From Piper betle (taxonomy: Eukaryota > Streptophyta > Magnoliopsida > Piperales > Piperaceae), in NCBI GenBank assembly GCA_033002965.1, contig JAURVB010008667.1:1-64000 (forward strand): 64,000 nucleotides of DNA, given 5' to 3'. How positions within the stretch are numbered: position 1 is the stretch's first letter; the number at the start of each line of letters is the position of its first letter. The translations under genes and the position numbers were made by a program. The notes under the pieces are model-generated. The model saw only the letters and a program-made list of their open reading frames with translations, had not been told where the DNA came from and did no database searches. Shown here in pieces: positions 1-13,739 of the stretch.

Positions 1-1730
1 TAGCGCCGTTCAGTTACATTGCTGGTCTAAACTCAAGGCTTGCCTTGCACAAAAAGCACCTATTTGCAAGTTAAACTCCTTTATTTGGGAAGTTGTCAAG
101 AGTTAAGACCTTATTAGACACAAAAACCAAGCAATGAAGCATAACAATGTGTTTGATGTTTCCACCAGACTACAGGGTGTCATTGCACACTTAGATTTAT
201 AATTTATATACGTGCAACTTTAGAAATATATCACAATCTTCTCATTGTTAAAAATCAATTTGCCAAAAACTTCCAATTTTCAGGTACTACCATATATATA
301 CATTTTATATACTGGCAACTTTGGATCAGCACTACAACTTTCACATTTTTATAATTGATTTACAAATTACCTCCAATTATCAATGGATTAGAACCTTCTG
401 TCGCCATCCATGATGCCAACCGTATTTTTGTTACATGTTTAATGTGATTGCAAGCATATTGCTCATTCTTGTTGTTTTTTGCTTCATGTGTAGTAAATTA
501 GCTTCATTTAAAATGTGGGCATGCATTACTTTAAATCATATGATCGTGATCAGTAAACACTATCCTTCGTATAATCTTGCCAAATGTAGGTCACATATGT
601 AAGCATCCTAAAATTAGTCTTATATCTAATGTCAACTGGGGTAGATCCAGGATAACCGGTGTGCCCATAGATCTTCAACTTCGGCTAACTTCTAAAAAAA
701 TGACTTGGCCTATCAATTTACACTTAAGTCTAAGTTGGTAGAGATGGCATTAAAATCAAATCAGGATCACATTGGAAGGTGGGCCGGACTGAATTAGCAA
801 AATGGGTTAGGCCCATGGGTCGAAAAAAGGACAGAATTTTCTAACTTGGGTGGATTATAATATCCTTAAAAATTAGTATCATATCTAATACCTAATAGTG
901 TAAGATTCACATGTCAGTGGGTGCGTGCCTATAGATCTTCAATTTTGATTAGCCGCTTCTATGGAAATTTTTCCAATCATGCTGCAATTGGCCTGGATTG
1001 TTATAACATAAGCATGAATTATGTGGATATGAAATAATGATGCTGTGAAGTTCTACAAAAAGCTGTTTGGAGAGTTTTGATCACTCAAAGCAACTGACTT
1101 CATATGCCTACTAAATGAATAATACGACTTCAAAGAAGATTCCTTAAATGAAAAAAACATATAGGTTAGGACATATTTATTCTCATATCTCATACTTCTA
1201 GTCTATTGCATGTTTCCCATACACCCTCCAAATTTTCACCTTCCTAGATTTAGTAACCCGTATGTTACGAACATACATAAAGTCCGTCAATCAGTACCAG
1301 GCTTCCAATTGCAACTTGTACATATGTTACCGCTCAAAGATTAACATCAAGTTTATAAATTAACGCTTTGTTGTCACCAATCCATCAAGTTGTGTAGATA
1401 TTTCTATTTTAAGGGCTTAATTTAGTTGTATTTGGTGAGAAAAGTACTCTTATTCATCTGCTAAGGCCTCCAACTTCTTTGTATTGAAATCATCAATTCC
1501 TTAAACTCTGCTCCTCCCTCAACTACTAATTACAATGTTTAAATTTCTTCCATTCTTAGTCACTCGGAATCAACTTTAATATTTACACTGATGATGCCTG
1601 CACTAGTTCTCAAGAACCAATCTCCCTAGTCATATAAACTCAAACAATTCTACAAAAAGAGAGAGATAGAGAGGGAGAGAGAGAATCTCTGCAAGAATGT
1701 AACAAAGTATACATCCAAAAACAGACTAAC
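1..1730 (-). other. Callose synthase intron (partial)
   Basis: No callose synthase exon could be found here on the minus strand, and the splice donor at 1729-1730 (GTTAGT) opens into this stretch. It is AT-rich and has a short AG-rich run at about 1659-1684. I see no gene or recognisable repeat in it. Confidence 0.55.
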
Positions 1731-4263
1731 TTTTTGACAAAATATCATGCCAAGAATATGTTATTTGACTAGCTTGTATAATGGATCTGGTTGGTTCTAC
1801 CAAAGGCTTGATCTGCACCATTTACAAAGAGATGAATGATAAGAAACCTCAAAATCCAATGATACTAATCTAATTCAATGATTTCACTTGCCTGAAGAAA
1901 ATATGCAAAGGCAAATTTTGCACTTAGAACTACAAGCCAGAATAGTGTGTACCTACAAAAAACAAAAATATTGATCCATCATCACAACAGAAAATAGCAA
2001 AATAATAATAATAAGAATAATAACTTCCTGCAAGTGTATGTTGTCTCTATTAAATTACCACTACAATTTGACAGTTATTTCAAAGTAAATTTTACTAACA
2101 TCAACTTCTCATTATAATTCATGGAGCCAAACACTTCACCTAGTTTTATCTCAAGCATCAGTGAAAATAACTTACTCAACTCATCTAAGAAAAATAAATT
2201 GGCAAAACCATCAAAGGAATCCAAATCAAGTAAAAATACAAAATCACATAAACGGTTAAATTAGTCTCCCATGTCCCTCAAATATATGCAAAAAGTTTTG
2301 GCTAACTGTAACATTCTTACGAACTTTTGGATGCAGTTTTTCATCCGTCTAACCTTGTCAGCTGTGGCTCAGGCTGCTTGTAATCAATTTTCTTTTCAGG
2401 TTTTAAAGAATTTTCAACTTCAAATTAAAATTAAAATTTAAAAAAATTAAAACCAGGCAGTTATCTAGGTGACAAGACAGAGCTAAATGGTGACAAAGAT
2501 CTCAAGCAAGAAAAATCCTTGATCTCAAGCTTGCTGCAGTAAAGTAACCAGCTTCCAAACATCTAGGCAATCTCTTATACAATAATAAATTCACCAAGCA
2601 ATGTTACAATGAATCAATAACCCATTACATTGCCGAAACAAGAAAATTAAAATTGCCAATTTTTTTCTACAACAGAATCATTTTGTATAGCTTCACATAG
2701 AATTCATTTTGAGTTCCCTGAGCAATTATTGACTTTAATAAGTGAAGAAAACAATTCAACCAAGCAGAAAATAACCATAGTTATAAAATTATTATCAAAA
2801 AAAAAGTCAAGCTTACTTTAAAAAGTCTGTTGTCTTCTCATACAATCCATGTCCCACATAATATTGTTCCTATAAGGATACGTTATTAAAGACATTAGAT
2901 AATTACAGAGCAAAATAATCACACGCAGAATATGAAAAAAAAAAGGTCAAAGCAGGTAAACCTGATGCATCCATTTGAGAAAGCGGATAACTGGCCATTG
3001 ATCACAATGACCAGTTAAGCTGTGACAAGCTCGGTATACGCATGAGGAAACTTACAAAAGGTGAACTGCAGCATATATGCCTATGATGAATATATAGATT
3101 TTAAATAGAACTGACGAATTCCTATCACTTTCCTCCATAAGAGCTCTCCTGAAAAAAAGACATTATGAATACTAATTACGATTGGAAAGAAAAATCTTTG
3201 AGTAACAACAGTAAACAACCAAAACTCACACATAGAGATATGTAATAGCAAATGAAGCAACCCCAAACCACGCAAATTGAAAAAATATTCGAGAGAGTGC
3301 AAATCGCCAAGTGGTGGAAAATGCGCCATACATCATTAGAATGTCCAGCAAACCTGTTGAAAAGAAATAGCAACCACCGCTTACAGTAAACAAAATGACC
3401 CGCTAATAATATGAAGAACATATAGCCAGAGAAAATTACAGAAAAACAAATTATTATTACTTACACTTGACAAATTTCATTACAAGAAATGTGGGGGCTA
3501 GACTCAATAGTAGCCTTACAGTCTTCCCTTCAAATTTTCCTTCATTGAATGCAATAATTACAAGCCCCTAATGAACAACCAAAAGAAGGGGAAAAAAGAA
3601 TGTGAGGGCTCGGCAAAAGTTAAGTAGCAGTCTAATACTTAGGTACTTAGTCTCTAAAAAAATGTTTCAAAAAGCAACTAACAATTGCTCACACATTTAA
3701 CAAACAATACAATAAACTCAAAGCAGAATATTTTCATGCACAATTATGAAGAGTATAATACTCATACGGTATCACAAAGGTCAGGTAAGACAACAAGAGT
3801 AGAAGGAAACCTGAAGCATCATAGCAAGAAATATCCACAGGCGATCAAAGCTATGGTAGAGGTGCAGAAATGTCCTGTGTTCGACAAAGAAGTCTTTGCT
3901 TGGCGCCCACCATCAGAACACAAACCCTGTAAAAGCACAAAGCTATTACAGTTATATTGAAACATTGGAGTAGCAATGTGTTGATCAAGTAAAAATCAAT
4001 AAACTTCATTAATTCAGACCTTGTCTTTTGTCTTGGGCTTCATAAAGAATGATGAATTCAATCGCCATGGCCACCCTAGATCGAAGCAATGAAAAGACCT
4101 AATGCAACATGATGATGAGCCGGCTGAGAAGTACAAGATAATTCAGTCAACGAAAACCCTTTTCTATAAGAAATTACCAGAAGTACTCATTGAAGTCGTC
4201 ATAGTTTCTCCACCTAGAGTGAGGAGCACGGCCATTGTCATTGTTTGCAGCTTCCTACATTAA

Positions 4264-4296
<33 letters not shown>

Positions 4297-7200
4297 TAAT
4301 AATAATAATGCATTAACACCATAGAACTGTTAGAGGTAATACAATGGACTTTCAATGAAACAAATGACTGAGGAATATCGACAATGCATGCCCTTGTTCT
4401 GCGTCTGAATTGACCACAAATAAAGGCACACGTAAGATTGCAACAGGTCAGAATGGATGACCACAGACAAAATATAGATTATCAAATTTAAAGGAGACAA
4501 GAAAAATAACCTACACTTGTTTCTAAACCTAACAACTGACAAAAGGAGAAGAGGAAGATTAAGAAATGTGATAATGATTTGAATGAAACAAAAAGGTATT
4601 GAGTCAATGTTCATTATGGAGGTATATTTTTTACATTGAAGGTAAGTTCTGCCATACATTAGTAATGCTTGTTATGATTTAATAATTGAATAGAAGGAGA
4701 TACAAAAGGCATGTTGATAAAAAGAATGCAATTGGGCTTTTGCCTTTTACCTCAGGCACCAGGCCAGAACAAGTGAAAAAGTATAGATTGGTAGATGGTA
4801 CAATGTTAAGAAGAAACCAACTGCCCTTTTGGTTTTTCTTTACCTCAAGCATTACCATAAGCATAGTTGAATAAGTATAGACTGGAGAAAGAAAGGAGGT
4901 CTTTTCGCTTTTCTTCACCTCAAGCATTAGCATTAGCCCAGTTAAGAAGGTAAAGATTGGTGGAGGAAGGAAGTCAGGGAGGGTAGGAGATTAAACACAT
5001 TCAATTATCAAATAACATATGACATGTATACATTCTCCTAACCCTGTACAAACCTAGACTCTAATACATATTGAAGTAATAAGCCCTACAAAACCACTCC
5101 AAATCTTTACCAATAAAAGATTAAATTCATGAAAGCCTACACTCCATGGTAGTTTGGTCATGTAAAAAGACAACAACTTTGCATTGTCGTGAAAAGAGGG
5201 TATATGCATTTTTAAAGTGGACTAAAAAAAGTAGAAGAAAATACAAAAAGAATGTCTTGAAACAGCTCTTACTGCTGCAATTATGTTGTATAGGGGAAAT
5301 GACTTGATTAAGAAAAGAAACTTCATTCTGAGATTTACAGCTACCAGCAGGCTGTGCAATCTTCTGCCTCAATATTTCTTCTAGTTCCCTTGTCATCTAA
5401 AGAAATTACTTGTCAGATACACCAATTATATGGTATTTATAGAGGCATATGTTATTGTACACTTGACAGACAGAATACAATGATTAAAAGCCATTGGTTA
5501 GATTCCAATAAAGTAAAGAAATCACTATAAAAGGGATGTTTATACAAAGATAAACTGGAGATACCATTGAAACATGCCAAGGAATGAAAATGAAAATACA
5601 AATTGCATTCAACATCAAGTGTCTAAAAAGATCCCAGTCTCAAGTCTAAGATAATCTATTAAACAAGGCTCATAATATTAGTTTAAATAACAATGTAAAT
5701 AATATGAACCACCCCAGGGCAAAGCAAATGTACCCATACGTCAAACACCAACTTTGTGGTTATGTGCTTGAAGCGTTGGTGAGGGGAAGAATCAGCAACT
5801 AACAGATGTTCATTTTGGCTATGCCTTCTAAAGGTGTGATTCAACCCGTGAAGTCGCAACCAGGTTGGTCCCTTTAAAACATTATTAGCGTTTACATAGC
5901 GTGCACATAAATCCACATTATCGAAGTCATCCATTCCCTATAGTTGTACATAATACTTCTTAGGCAAAAATGACAAAAAAAAAATCATTAAGAGCATTTG
6001 CACCTCAACTACGCTATGAATGTTTGATTCAAAACCTCCACTGCAGACACAAAATTTAACCTCCACAAAGGAAGCTTGGGGCCTATTCAAATCATAAATT
6101 ATAATTAAAAAAAAATTCACATCCTATGCTGCATATTCTTCTCTATGAATACTCCTGAACAACACCAGCGCAATCACAGTCAGTCACCTAACAACCTTGG
6201 CAAGTTATATTACAATCTTAAATCCCTCCTCTCAGATGGGACCCACTAATCAAGGTTCAAATTCTCATCCCCACACCAGGGGCACAAACTTCTACGACCA
6301 GCTTCACAAGATCAGGTCCATCATAAAGTGTGAAGTTTCAATATACAGCACGATATCTGTGGAAGAAAATAACATTATATACTAAATCAAACACCACAAC
6401 AAACTTACATGGTGAAATATGTAACACAAGCATTCAGGCAAGAACCTGACATTTGCAGCCTCACCCCATATAAGATAATATAGAGAAACCCACAACAGCT
6501 TTTTTCTTTGCTTGCTGCTTCAGAACTTCATTAGATAGACAATGGATCAGCATAAACATAATTATATTAAAACCAATCCAAAAGAATACAGAACAAGCAT
6601 ACTTGTTCCAAACTGGCAGAATGACCAAGTAGTTGCACCACTTAATGTAGTTATCAAGGGACTTCAGAAAGACCTTCTGTACAGCAGCCTCATCCAATTT
6701 CTGCAGTCGGATAATATCATAAAATCAGACACTCATCTTTTTTTTATAAGGTAGGTTAATCTGCGACGAAAGTCAATTTATCACCGAGTTGGAAGAAAAA
6801 TAAAATCACTGTCATAGATACAAAAATTTAATTATCACAAAAAAAGGGAAAAAACATAGTTCAAAGCACTAATAACAAGAAAACAAGGTAACACTGAAGC
6901 TCAATATATATGTATGAATAGCAAGAAAATTGTAATCTCTAAGCTTCACAGTCAATTAAATAAGTGGAAAAAAATTTCCCCACCGGCTCCAATTCATCAG
7001 GTATTCCAAGTCGAGATTGTTCATTGGCTAGGAGATGCACAATGTGCTCCCGTTGGTTGGCAACGTTGTCTTTCTGCCATCAAAAACAAATATGACATCT
7101 CTGACCGCAACAAAATTCAAAATAAAAATAGTAAAGCAAACAATAAATGGGTAATTCAATGAATATGAGTAGGATGTGATGAAAAAAATAAGGTAAGTAA

Positions 7201-10200
7201 AATTCAAATTCCACAAACTAGCACAAAATTTCGAATGAACTCATGTGTACAAATAAGAACAACTAATCAAACGTACCTGAAACCCAAACGTAAAAAAGAA
7301 AACCCAAATTACCTGAAACCCGAAAACAAACTGCAAGAAATCCAGTATATCCGCACTTCTTGAAACAGGAGTAGGGAAACTTTCAGGCAATGCGGGTAGA
7401 CCCCTGAAGTAACTTAAAGCTGACATTGATGCTTTAACCTGAATGTATCAGAGATCAGTATGGCAGGCTTAATACTTTAACATGAAAGTATCAGAGATCA
7501 GTATTACAAGCTTACGGTAACCTAAACACGTGATATGCATAGCTACCATGCTCTTACCTCCGGAAAAGAAACAATGGCATTTGTTATGGTCGAAGCATCT
7601 AGAGGGATAATGTTGTAAGCAACAATGTCCTCGGACAAGGCTGCATCTGATTCCATTACACGCTTTAACTGGAATTTGGCAGCAAATTATTACAAGATGA
7701 TAACACAATCACATAAAAATGATCAAAACAGCAAGAAAGAAAAAAAAAAAGAAACGAGTTGCAATGATTAGATCCAATAAGATAGCAATAGGAATTAAAT
7801 AAACATACAATTAGTCAACTAATCAACATCAGATATTACAACCATAACCATTGTACTAACCTCTTCAGGAATATCCTTGCTGAGTTCTTCCACCACCTGA
7901 CCTAATACCTTAAGAGTAACAAAAACTCTCCTCCTCCTTACAGTTTTACGCTCCAACCTACAGTTGGTTAAAATTATCAATAAGCACAAATTATTTCTCC
8001 ATGAAAACTAACATTGCATAATAAAATAGATAATGAACTGGAACAATGAAATTAAAAATCTTCAATTGACAAAACTCAATAAAATTTAAAAAATGATAAA
8101 CCAAGTAAACTACAAAAACAACTCGAAAACAATTCCTAATCTAAAAATTAAGAAATCAGTAACCGACCAGAAAACAAAACTTATAAACAAATCACAACAA
8201 TGAAATCTGATATTATGGTAGTCCCTAATAAAAAGCCAAACAGGAATTCTTCTGACACAAAACAAAATAGTTACATGTGGAATGACAGACATATAGCCTG
8301 TGAACAAATTTAAGTAGAACAGAAGATATTTTAAGAAAAAAAGAAAGTATGAAACAATGATCATGCAAGTCATATAGAATAAGACTTTAATATATACATT
8401 TACAAATAAATAACCACGCAAGTTGTCTAAGACTAGCCAAGAAATATACCTTATAATAGACACTTACAGATCATCTCATGACCAACTAACCATGCAATAT
8501 GCTTCTTGGTGAATAATTACCAAATGAAGTACAACCAACTAGACACCACTCTGAATAAGGACATGATTTTTATTTTAGGGAATTATTCAAACTCGTGGTC
8601 ACAATTTTTTTTTATGAAGTTTAAATTTATTAAGAAAATCCACAAGGGGAACGAACATGCAGACTAAGCCTCAGGATGCCAAAATTAAAATATGCCAAAA
8701 AGAATCACGGAATTGCATAAATATTAAGAAATCTCCGCAGACAAAATCACAAAACAACAGTAAGAAATCAAAGACTGTTTTTGCAACATACTCCCCAAGA
8801 TTTCCACTAAAAATGCCGGATTCCCTCATCTTCATTTCATCTTCACGCAATTCATCTACTTTATGCATCTCTCTGTAACGCTTGTAAAATTCTAATAACC
8901 GTAAAATGTCTTGGCTCCTGTCAATGGTTCCACCATCCCTTTTTGCAAGTTTTTGCTGCAATTTAGTTAATGAAAGTTAAATCAGTGTGTGAAGTTATTC
9001 GCCACTGTCCCAGAACCAAAATGGAAATTATATTAAAATCTCAAATGCCCACAACAGAAGCACATAAAATGAAAATTGTCACTCCACTCTTCATTCTCAA
9101 AATATAGTACACGTCTAGTAAATACCTACAGCTTAGCCAATGCCATACTATGTAATACTCCCTGCTTTCTTATTGACACTAGTCAGTAGTTACCTAAACT
9201 TTATATTCCCCTGCATCTTGATATTAGCGCATAATTCAAAGAAAGAAAAAGGCACCATTTGTAAAATATTATCCCAACTCATGGTCAGGATACAACTCCA
9301 TCAATAATACAAATGCAGGCTACATTAACATGCTAGTTGACTTAACAATCAAAAAATTGCAGACAGAGAAAAACAGCATACCTTAATGACTGACATTAAA
9401 CCCGTCTTAAATTGCAAAACACCTCTGCCTTCACTATCAGGATCCAAATTTTGAGCCAGTGAATAAGCATGTTCACACACTGCAAACGTAAAGGAAGATT
9501 TATTTGCATAGAAAGATAATTTATCCATTCATGGCACTAAATTTTATAAAAAAATGTGAAGATTATAAAAAAGAGCATTCTTTCTCTGCTCACTGAACAA
9601 CAACTGCAGAACATAAAACTGTAGGTTTAGAAATACTGTAACCCAATGTGCCATGAAATCAACGAGAAAGCACTGTTGAGAACTGAGATGCCATGCATAG
9701 CATGACCGTTTGTGATCTAAATCATCGAGCTTCGTGAAGTTTGAAAACTACTTTCCTTGCGATGACATACAGACTAAGTATGGGGCGCCCACAACAGATT
9801 AAGAAAAGCGAAATATTACGACCGCAGGACAAGATATGGGAGCATTCATCAAGTGGAACATTCTTCTTCTTCCACCTTATCCCAAACTTGGGGGTCAGGG
9901 AGAAGGATACTACTTCCTCATTCCACACTCCACAGTAATAAACCATATCAAAACTCAAATCTAAATGTCCACGCCCGTTCAGATATAGCCTTCATCTGGG
10001 TCCAAAGTTGAACGTTGTAGGCATAATTTTAGAATAAGTAGCTACCTTCATTGTTACCACCACCAGAATAGTTTTAAAAAATAATACAAAATTTTAAAAA
10101 CCCTTGACAAATACACAAATTAGTAACATATCCAGTCAGTTATAATTTTTGGTCGACTGACACGATATGAACAGTAAAAGATGAATGCAATAAACCTTAA

Positions 10201-10536
10201 TAAACTCAAGTAAGCATGGCAAAAGATTCACATGCAGCCTTTAACCACTGCACTAATCCCGCGAAGGAACAATCGAAACCGTAAGAGAAATGGGCTGACC
10301 AAATGCAAGCGAAAAAGGAAAAAGTAATCAGACTTACAAATTCGAGAAACATTAGCGTCCTCGTCCTGAATTTCATCCGCAGCTCTTAAAATAGCATCAA
10401 TATCCCTGTTCGCCAAGGCAGACGGAACATTCCCGGCAATACCAGTTATAGGTCTACCAAACGGATCCGCCCCACCGCGGCCCATCCTCAGAGCAGCTCG
10501 TACCAGCCGATCCCAGTTAACCTCCACCCTCGACAT
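1731..10536 (-). CDS. GSL10: Callose synthase, GSL10/CALS9 type, N-terminal part with frameshifts
   Basis: Callose synthases make beta-1,3-glucan from UDP-glucose at the plasma membrane and cell plate. Nineteen coding exons are readable: 10338-10536, 9382-9479, 8792-8955, 7861-7957, 7558-7668, 7313-7438, 6984-7073, 6603-6700, 6409-6525, 5273-5396, 4178-4254, 4020-4098, 3811-3926, 3465-3567, 3230-3353, 2962-3148, 2817-2869, 1892-1952 and 1731-1812. That is 2106 bp, about 700 of the usual ~1900 residues. The product starts MSRVEVNWDRLVRAAL; the block NRDIDAILRAADEIQDED and the later IPEE and YNIIPLDA segments fit GSL10 better than its paralogue GSL8. The window holds the N-terminal Vta1-like and FKS1-type regions and the first membrane helices, not the central glucan synthase domain. 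The next exon lies beyond the left edge, behind an intron of more than 1.7 kb. Exon phases agree throughout except for indels in exons 9, 10, 13 and 16, so this copy is either a young pseudogene or contains assembly errors. Confidence 0.9.
4264..4309. repeat. AAT microsatellite
   Basis: This is an almost pure AAT trinucleotide run of about 15 units, with one extra A near the middle. It sits in the callose synthase intron immediately upstream of the exon that starts at 4254. Confidence 0.95.
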
Positions 10537-10930
10537 ATTCTATACAAAAAGGGGGGAAACAAACAACAACAAGAAGGATGAAATGAGCTCCCTCAGATGC
10601 CACAAATTCTAACCGTCCAGAAAAGCCTCAGAGAATCAGCTCGAACTTCGGATCCACAAAAGGCACAAACCAAACGCAAGAAGTAGATGGGAAACCTTGG
10701 GATCGGAGAAGAAAGCGATGAGATTCTAGGGTTGAAGGTGGGAAATGGTGCAGCGATCGGAGAAGAAGACGACGGGGAATAGATGAGAATCTAGGGTTTG
10801 ATGTGGTGGTGGTGGTGGTGGAGATGGTGGTGGTGGCGGTGGACCAGATGGGATATGGGGTAAGGATCGATTCCCGCGTCGCTCCCCTTTCTTCGATGGG
10901 AAGAGGGGTGTGGGTAGTATGGAACAAGAA
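10537..10930 (-). promoter_or_regulatory. 5' UTR of the callose synthase gene with a leader intron
   Basis: Three bases before the start codon is a TATAG acceptor (AG at 10540-10541). Upstream, a CCCAAG/GT donor at 10694-10695 closes a 156-bp leader intron. The first, non-coding exon would therefore run upstream from 10696 to an unknown start near 10.8-10.95 kb. It is CT-rich on the minus strand and contains a CCA/TGG microsatellite at about 10803-10840. The leader intron is inferred from splice signals only. Confidence 0.5.
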
Positions 10931-10980
10931 ACGAAGATGGGAGTCTATGTTTAATTTTTCTACTCCTTTTGTTTTTACCC

Positions 10981-11771
10981 GGGTTGAGAAAATCGGCCGA
11001 TTCCGTGCGGAATCGGCCGATTTAAATCGGATCGGCGCGATGCCGATGCGATTTCGGGGCCGAATCGGTCGGCCCCGAATCGGTCACTGAATCGGCCGAT
11101 TTCGGCCGATTCTAACCGATTTAACTCGGAATTGGAATCGGCCGATTTAAATTGGAATCGGTTTTTTTACGAAATTACTAAAATACCCTAGGTATGATTT
11201 TAATTAAATTAATTAAGCATGGGTAAAATGGTCGGGGTCCGCCACGGCCGTCCGACCACGCCACTGCCGTTCGACCATGCCGCCGCCCCGTTTCCGCCCC
11301 CGCCGTGCGTCCCCGACTCCAGGGTCGCCGCCCTCCGCTCTGCTTCCGCCGCAGCTCCGCCACGGCCGTCCGACCACGCCGCCGCCCCGTTTCCGCCTCC
11401 GCCGTGCGTCCCCGACTCCGGGCTCGCCGCCGGCGGGGGTAGGGAGGGGAGGGTGGCATTCTCGTAATTAAAAGTTGACTCGAGTGTAACTCGAGTCAAA
11501 AATAATAATTAATTTATAAATAATTTTAAAAAATCTTAAAAATATTTAAAAATATCATAAACTATAATACACAGAATAATATCAAAATAACATCAATACC
11601 TAATTTTAATATATTTATATTATGAATTATCAAATTATTATATATAACCGATTAAATTAATTTGGACCGATTCAACTGAACCGATTCCTGGCCGATTCAG
11701 ACCTATTCCGATTCCGATTCCGATTCACTGGAAAACCGATTCCGATTCCGATTCCGATTTATGCAACCATG
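10981..11771. mobile_element. Non-autonomous GC-rich element with 10-bp target duplication
   Basis: The segment is bounded by the direct repeat GTTTTTACCC at 10971-10980 and 11772-11781. Its ends are weak inverted repeats: GGGTTGAGAAAATCGG on the left, and CATGGTTGCATAAATCGG when the right end is read in reverse. Both ends are packed with palindromic AATCGGCCGATT or CCGATT units. The centre (11220-11460) is a GC-rich, codon-like stretch with two near-identical tandem halves, followed by a GACTCGAGT motif at about 11477-11498. A 9-11 bp duplication is typical of Mutator-like elements, so that class is my inference. No transposase is present. Confidence 0.55.
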
Positions 11772-11781
11772 GTTTTTACCC

Positions 11782-12330
11782 GTCCCCTTTGGCCGCCTAG
11801 TTGTGCCTTGAATTGGATTTGTTATAGTTAATGCTAACCTTAGTGGCTTTTATTAATCTAAAATCATCATAATTAATAGCATATTTGATTATTTGTGAGA
11901 ATAGTTAATATCAGCTTTATCTCACAGTCTTATATAAATTAATTTTTAATATAAGTCATTAACTTATAATGACAGTTTGATAATGGGTAGCTTTGACCAT
12001 ATAAAAAAATATATATTCATACGTGATTTAAGTAGGTGACCAGATTTAAAAGTTGTTGATTTTCTATGGTCCAATGTTGTTTATGCTATGGTTCTCATTA
12101 TTTATTACCGTTATAACTTATTTAACTCTTTATTATAATTATATATCATTTAAACTATTAATTGTAGTAGTTTAAACTAGTGAGAGTCCTATTATAACAA
12201 ATTTACTTACTACAATAAATTCGATCATTTTTTACTATTGACGATAGTGTGTGAAATACCCCAATTATTACAAATTTAACGTTCATGCCATCGGGTAAGC
12301 CTGATAAGGCTATATTCGTTTGGGGAGATT
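11782..12330. other. AT-rich intergenic stretch
   Basis: I see no gene, RNA or recognisable repeat here. The sequence is AT-rich and has no long open reading frame. Confidence 0.5.
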
Positions 12331-13190
12331 ATGGATGTAAACAAGCCAAGCTAATTTGTAAGTATTGCATGTTCAATTGGTTTAGTTTGAACTCGTACTC
12401 ATTAATTTTATACACGAAGAAAATAATCGGCTTGAACTAGGTAGCCTGTTGAATTATGAATATAGATTTAACTAAAAAATATTTGATTCTGCTTGGCTTA
12501 AAACCCAAGCGCAGCCTGTTGAATTATGAACATAGATTTAACTAAAAAATATTCGACTCTGCTTGGCTTAAAACCCAAGCTCAGTGTGTTTAAAGTTGAT
12601 ATAATACTTAACTCATATATTATTTTTTATATCACGTTTTAATAGGAGTAAATAACTCTTATACCCTCGTCAATTACACACAAACAAATATTATTAGTAT
12701 TTAATATGTTGTTTAAATATTTACTATCTATCATATTTAGTAAAAACAGTACTTAATGCTTAACCTAAAATATTGTTTTCCCAAAGTAAAATTATCAAAT
12801 GTAATTTATCACATTTATTAAGACTAAATTACGAATATATACTGGTCATATTCTTAGTAACAAAATACTCATTTAATTAATTAGTAAAAACTAAGACATG
12901 TAGAGTTGTGAATCACTTGTTAATAAATACGTAGTACTATTTATTAGTTACTATTAAATGTTAGATACTTACAACTTTATCGGGGTATAAACTATTTTAT
13001 TTGACTCGACTCATATCATAATAAAACATAAACCAAGTTTGAACAATTAAATGTTTAACTCAAGTTCGATTAGAAATATATAACCTTGTAATGAATCGAG
13101 ATTGAGCAAGCTAATCTACAAACAAGTTGGACACAAATAAAGTAGTGTTCGACTCAACTCAACTCATTTACACGCCTAAGTGAGAGCATT
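12331..13190. repeat. MITE-like element with inverted ends
   Basis: The left end contains GGATGTAAACAAGCC near 12333. The reverse complement of the right end contains GGCGTGTAAATGAGTTGAG near 13180, so the ends are imperfectly inverted. The interior is AT-rich with no coding capacity and includes GACTCGACTC-like motifs. A 70-bp tandem duplication lies within it. The class is not certain; a non-autonomous hAT- or Mutator-like element is the likeliest reading. Confidence 0.35.
12443..12583. repeat. Two-copy 70-bp tandem duplication
   Basis: Two consecutive copies begin with AGCCTGTTGAATTATGAA and end with AAAACCCAAGC, differing at only a few bases. The high identity suggests a recent event. 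Confidence 0.9.
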
Positions 13191-13739
13191 ATATTTTGCC
13201 TGACTTAAAACTATTTCGTTTTTCCAAACTCAAGTTTAGCCTTTTACCTGTTTATGTTAAAAAAAGAACTTTGGCCTGCCTATATTGAGGTGATTCAAAT
13301 TTAAACCGAGCATAATTTAATATGTGATTAACATTATACATATCTTACTAAATTATATGTTGAAATTAAGTATGCTTCATTTGACATTGAATTAAAATTT
13401 GGATCAAAATTTTATTAAGTTGGCATATGGAGTAATTACATGTTTTATAAAAAATTTCTAAGCATGGAAAATATATGTATTAGAGTGGATTTAAAAAAAC
13501 TAGCCAAATAACTTGCGTGATGCACAAGATTTTGTATAAGGTATATTTGAAATCACACGAAGATAATATAAGTATCACATATATTTTCTAGCTTTCGAAA
13601 AATCCATGATAATGAATTGTGATGTATTTGTAGAAGATGAAATTATATTAATGTTTAAAACTAAGGCTAATAATAATGAAAAGACATAAAATAAAAGAAA
13701 ACTCATTATGTATCATTGTGACACTAGTAGTGAAAATAA

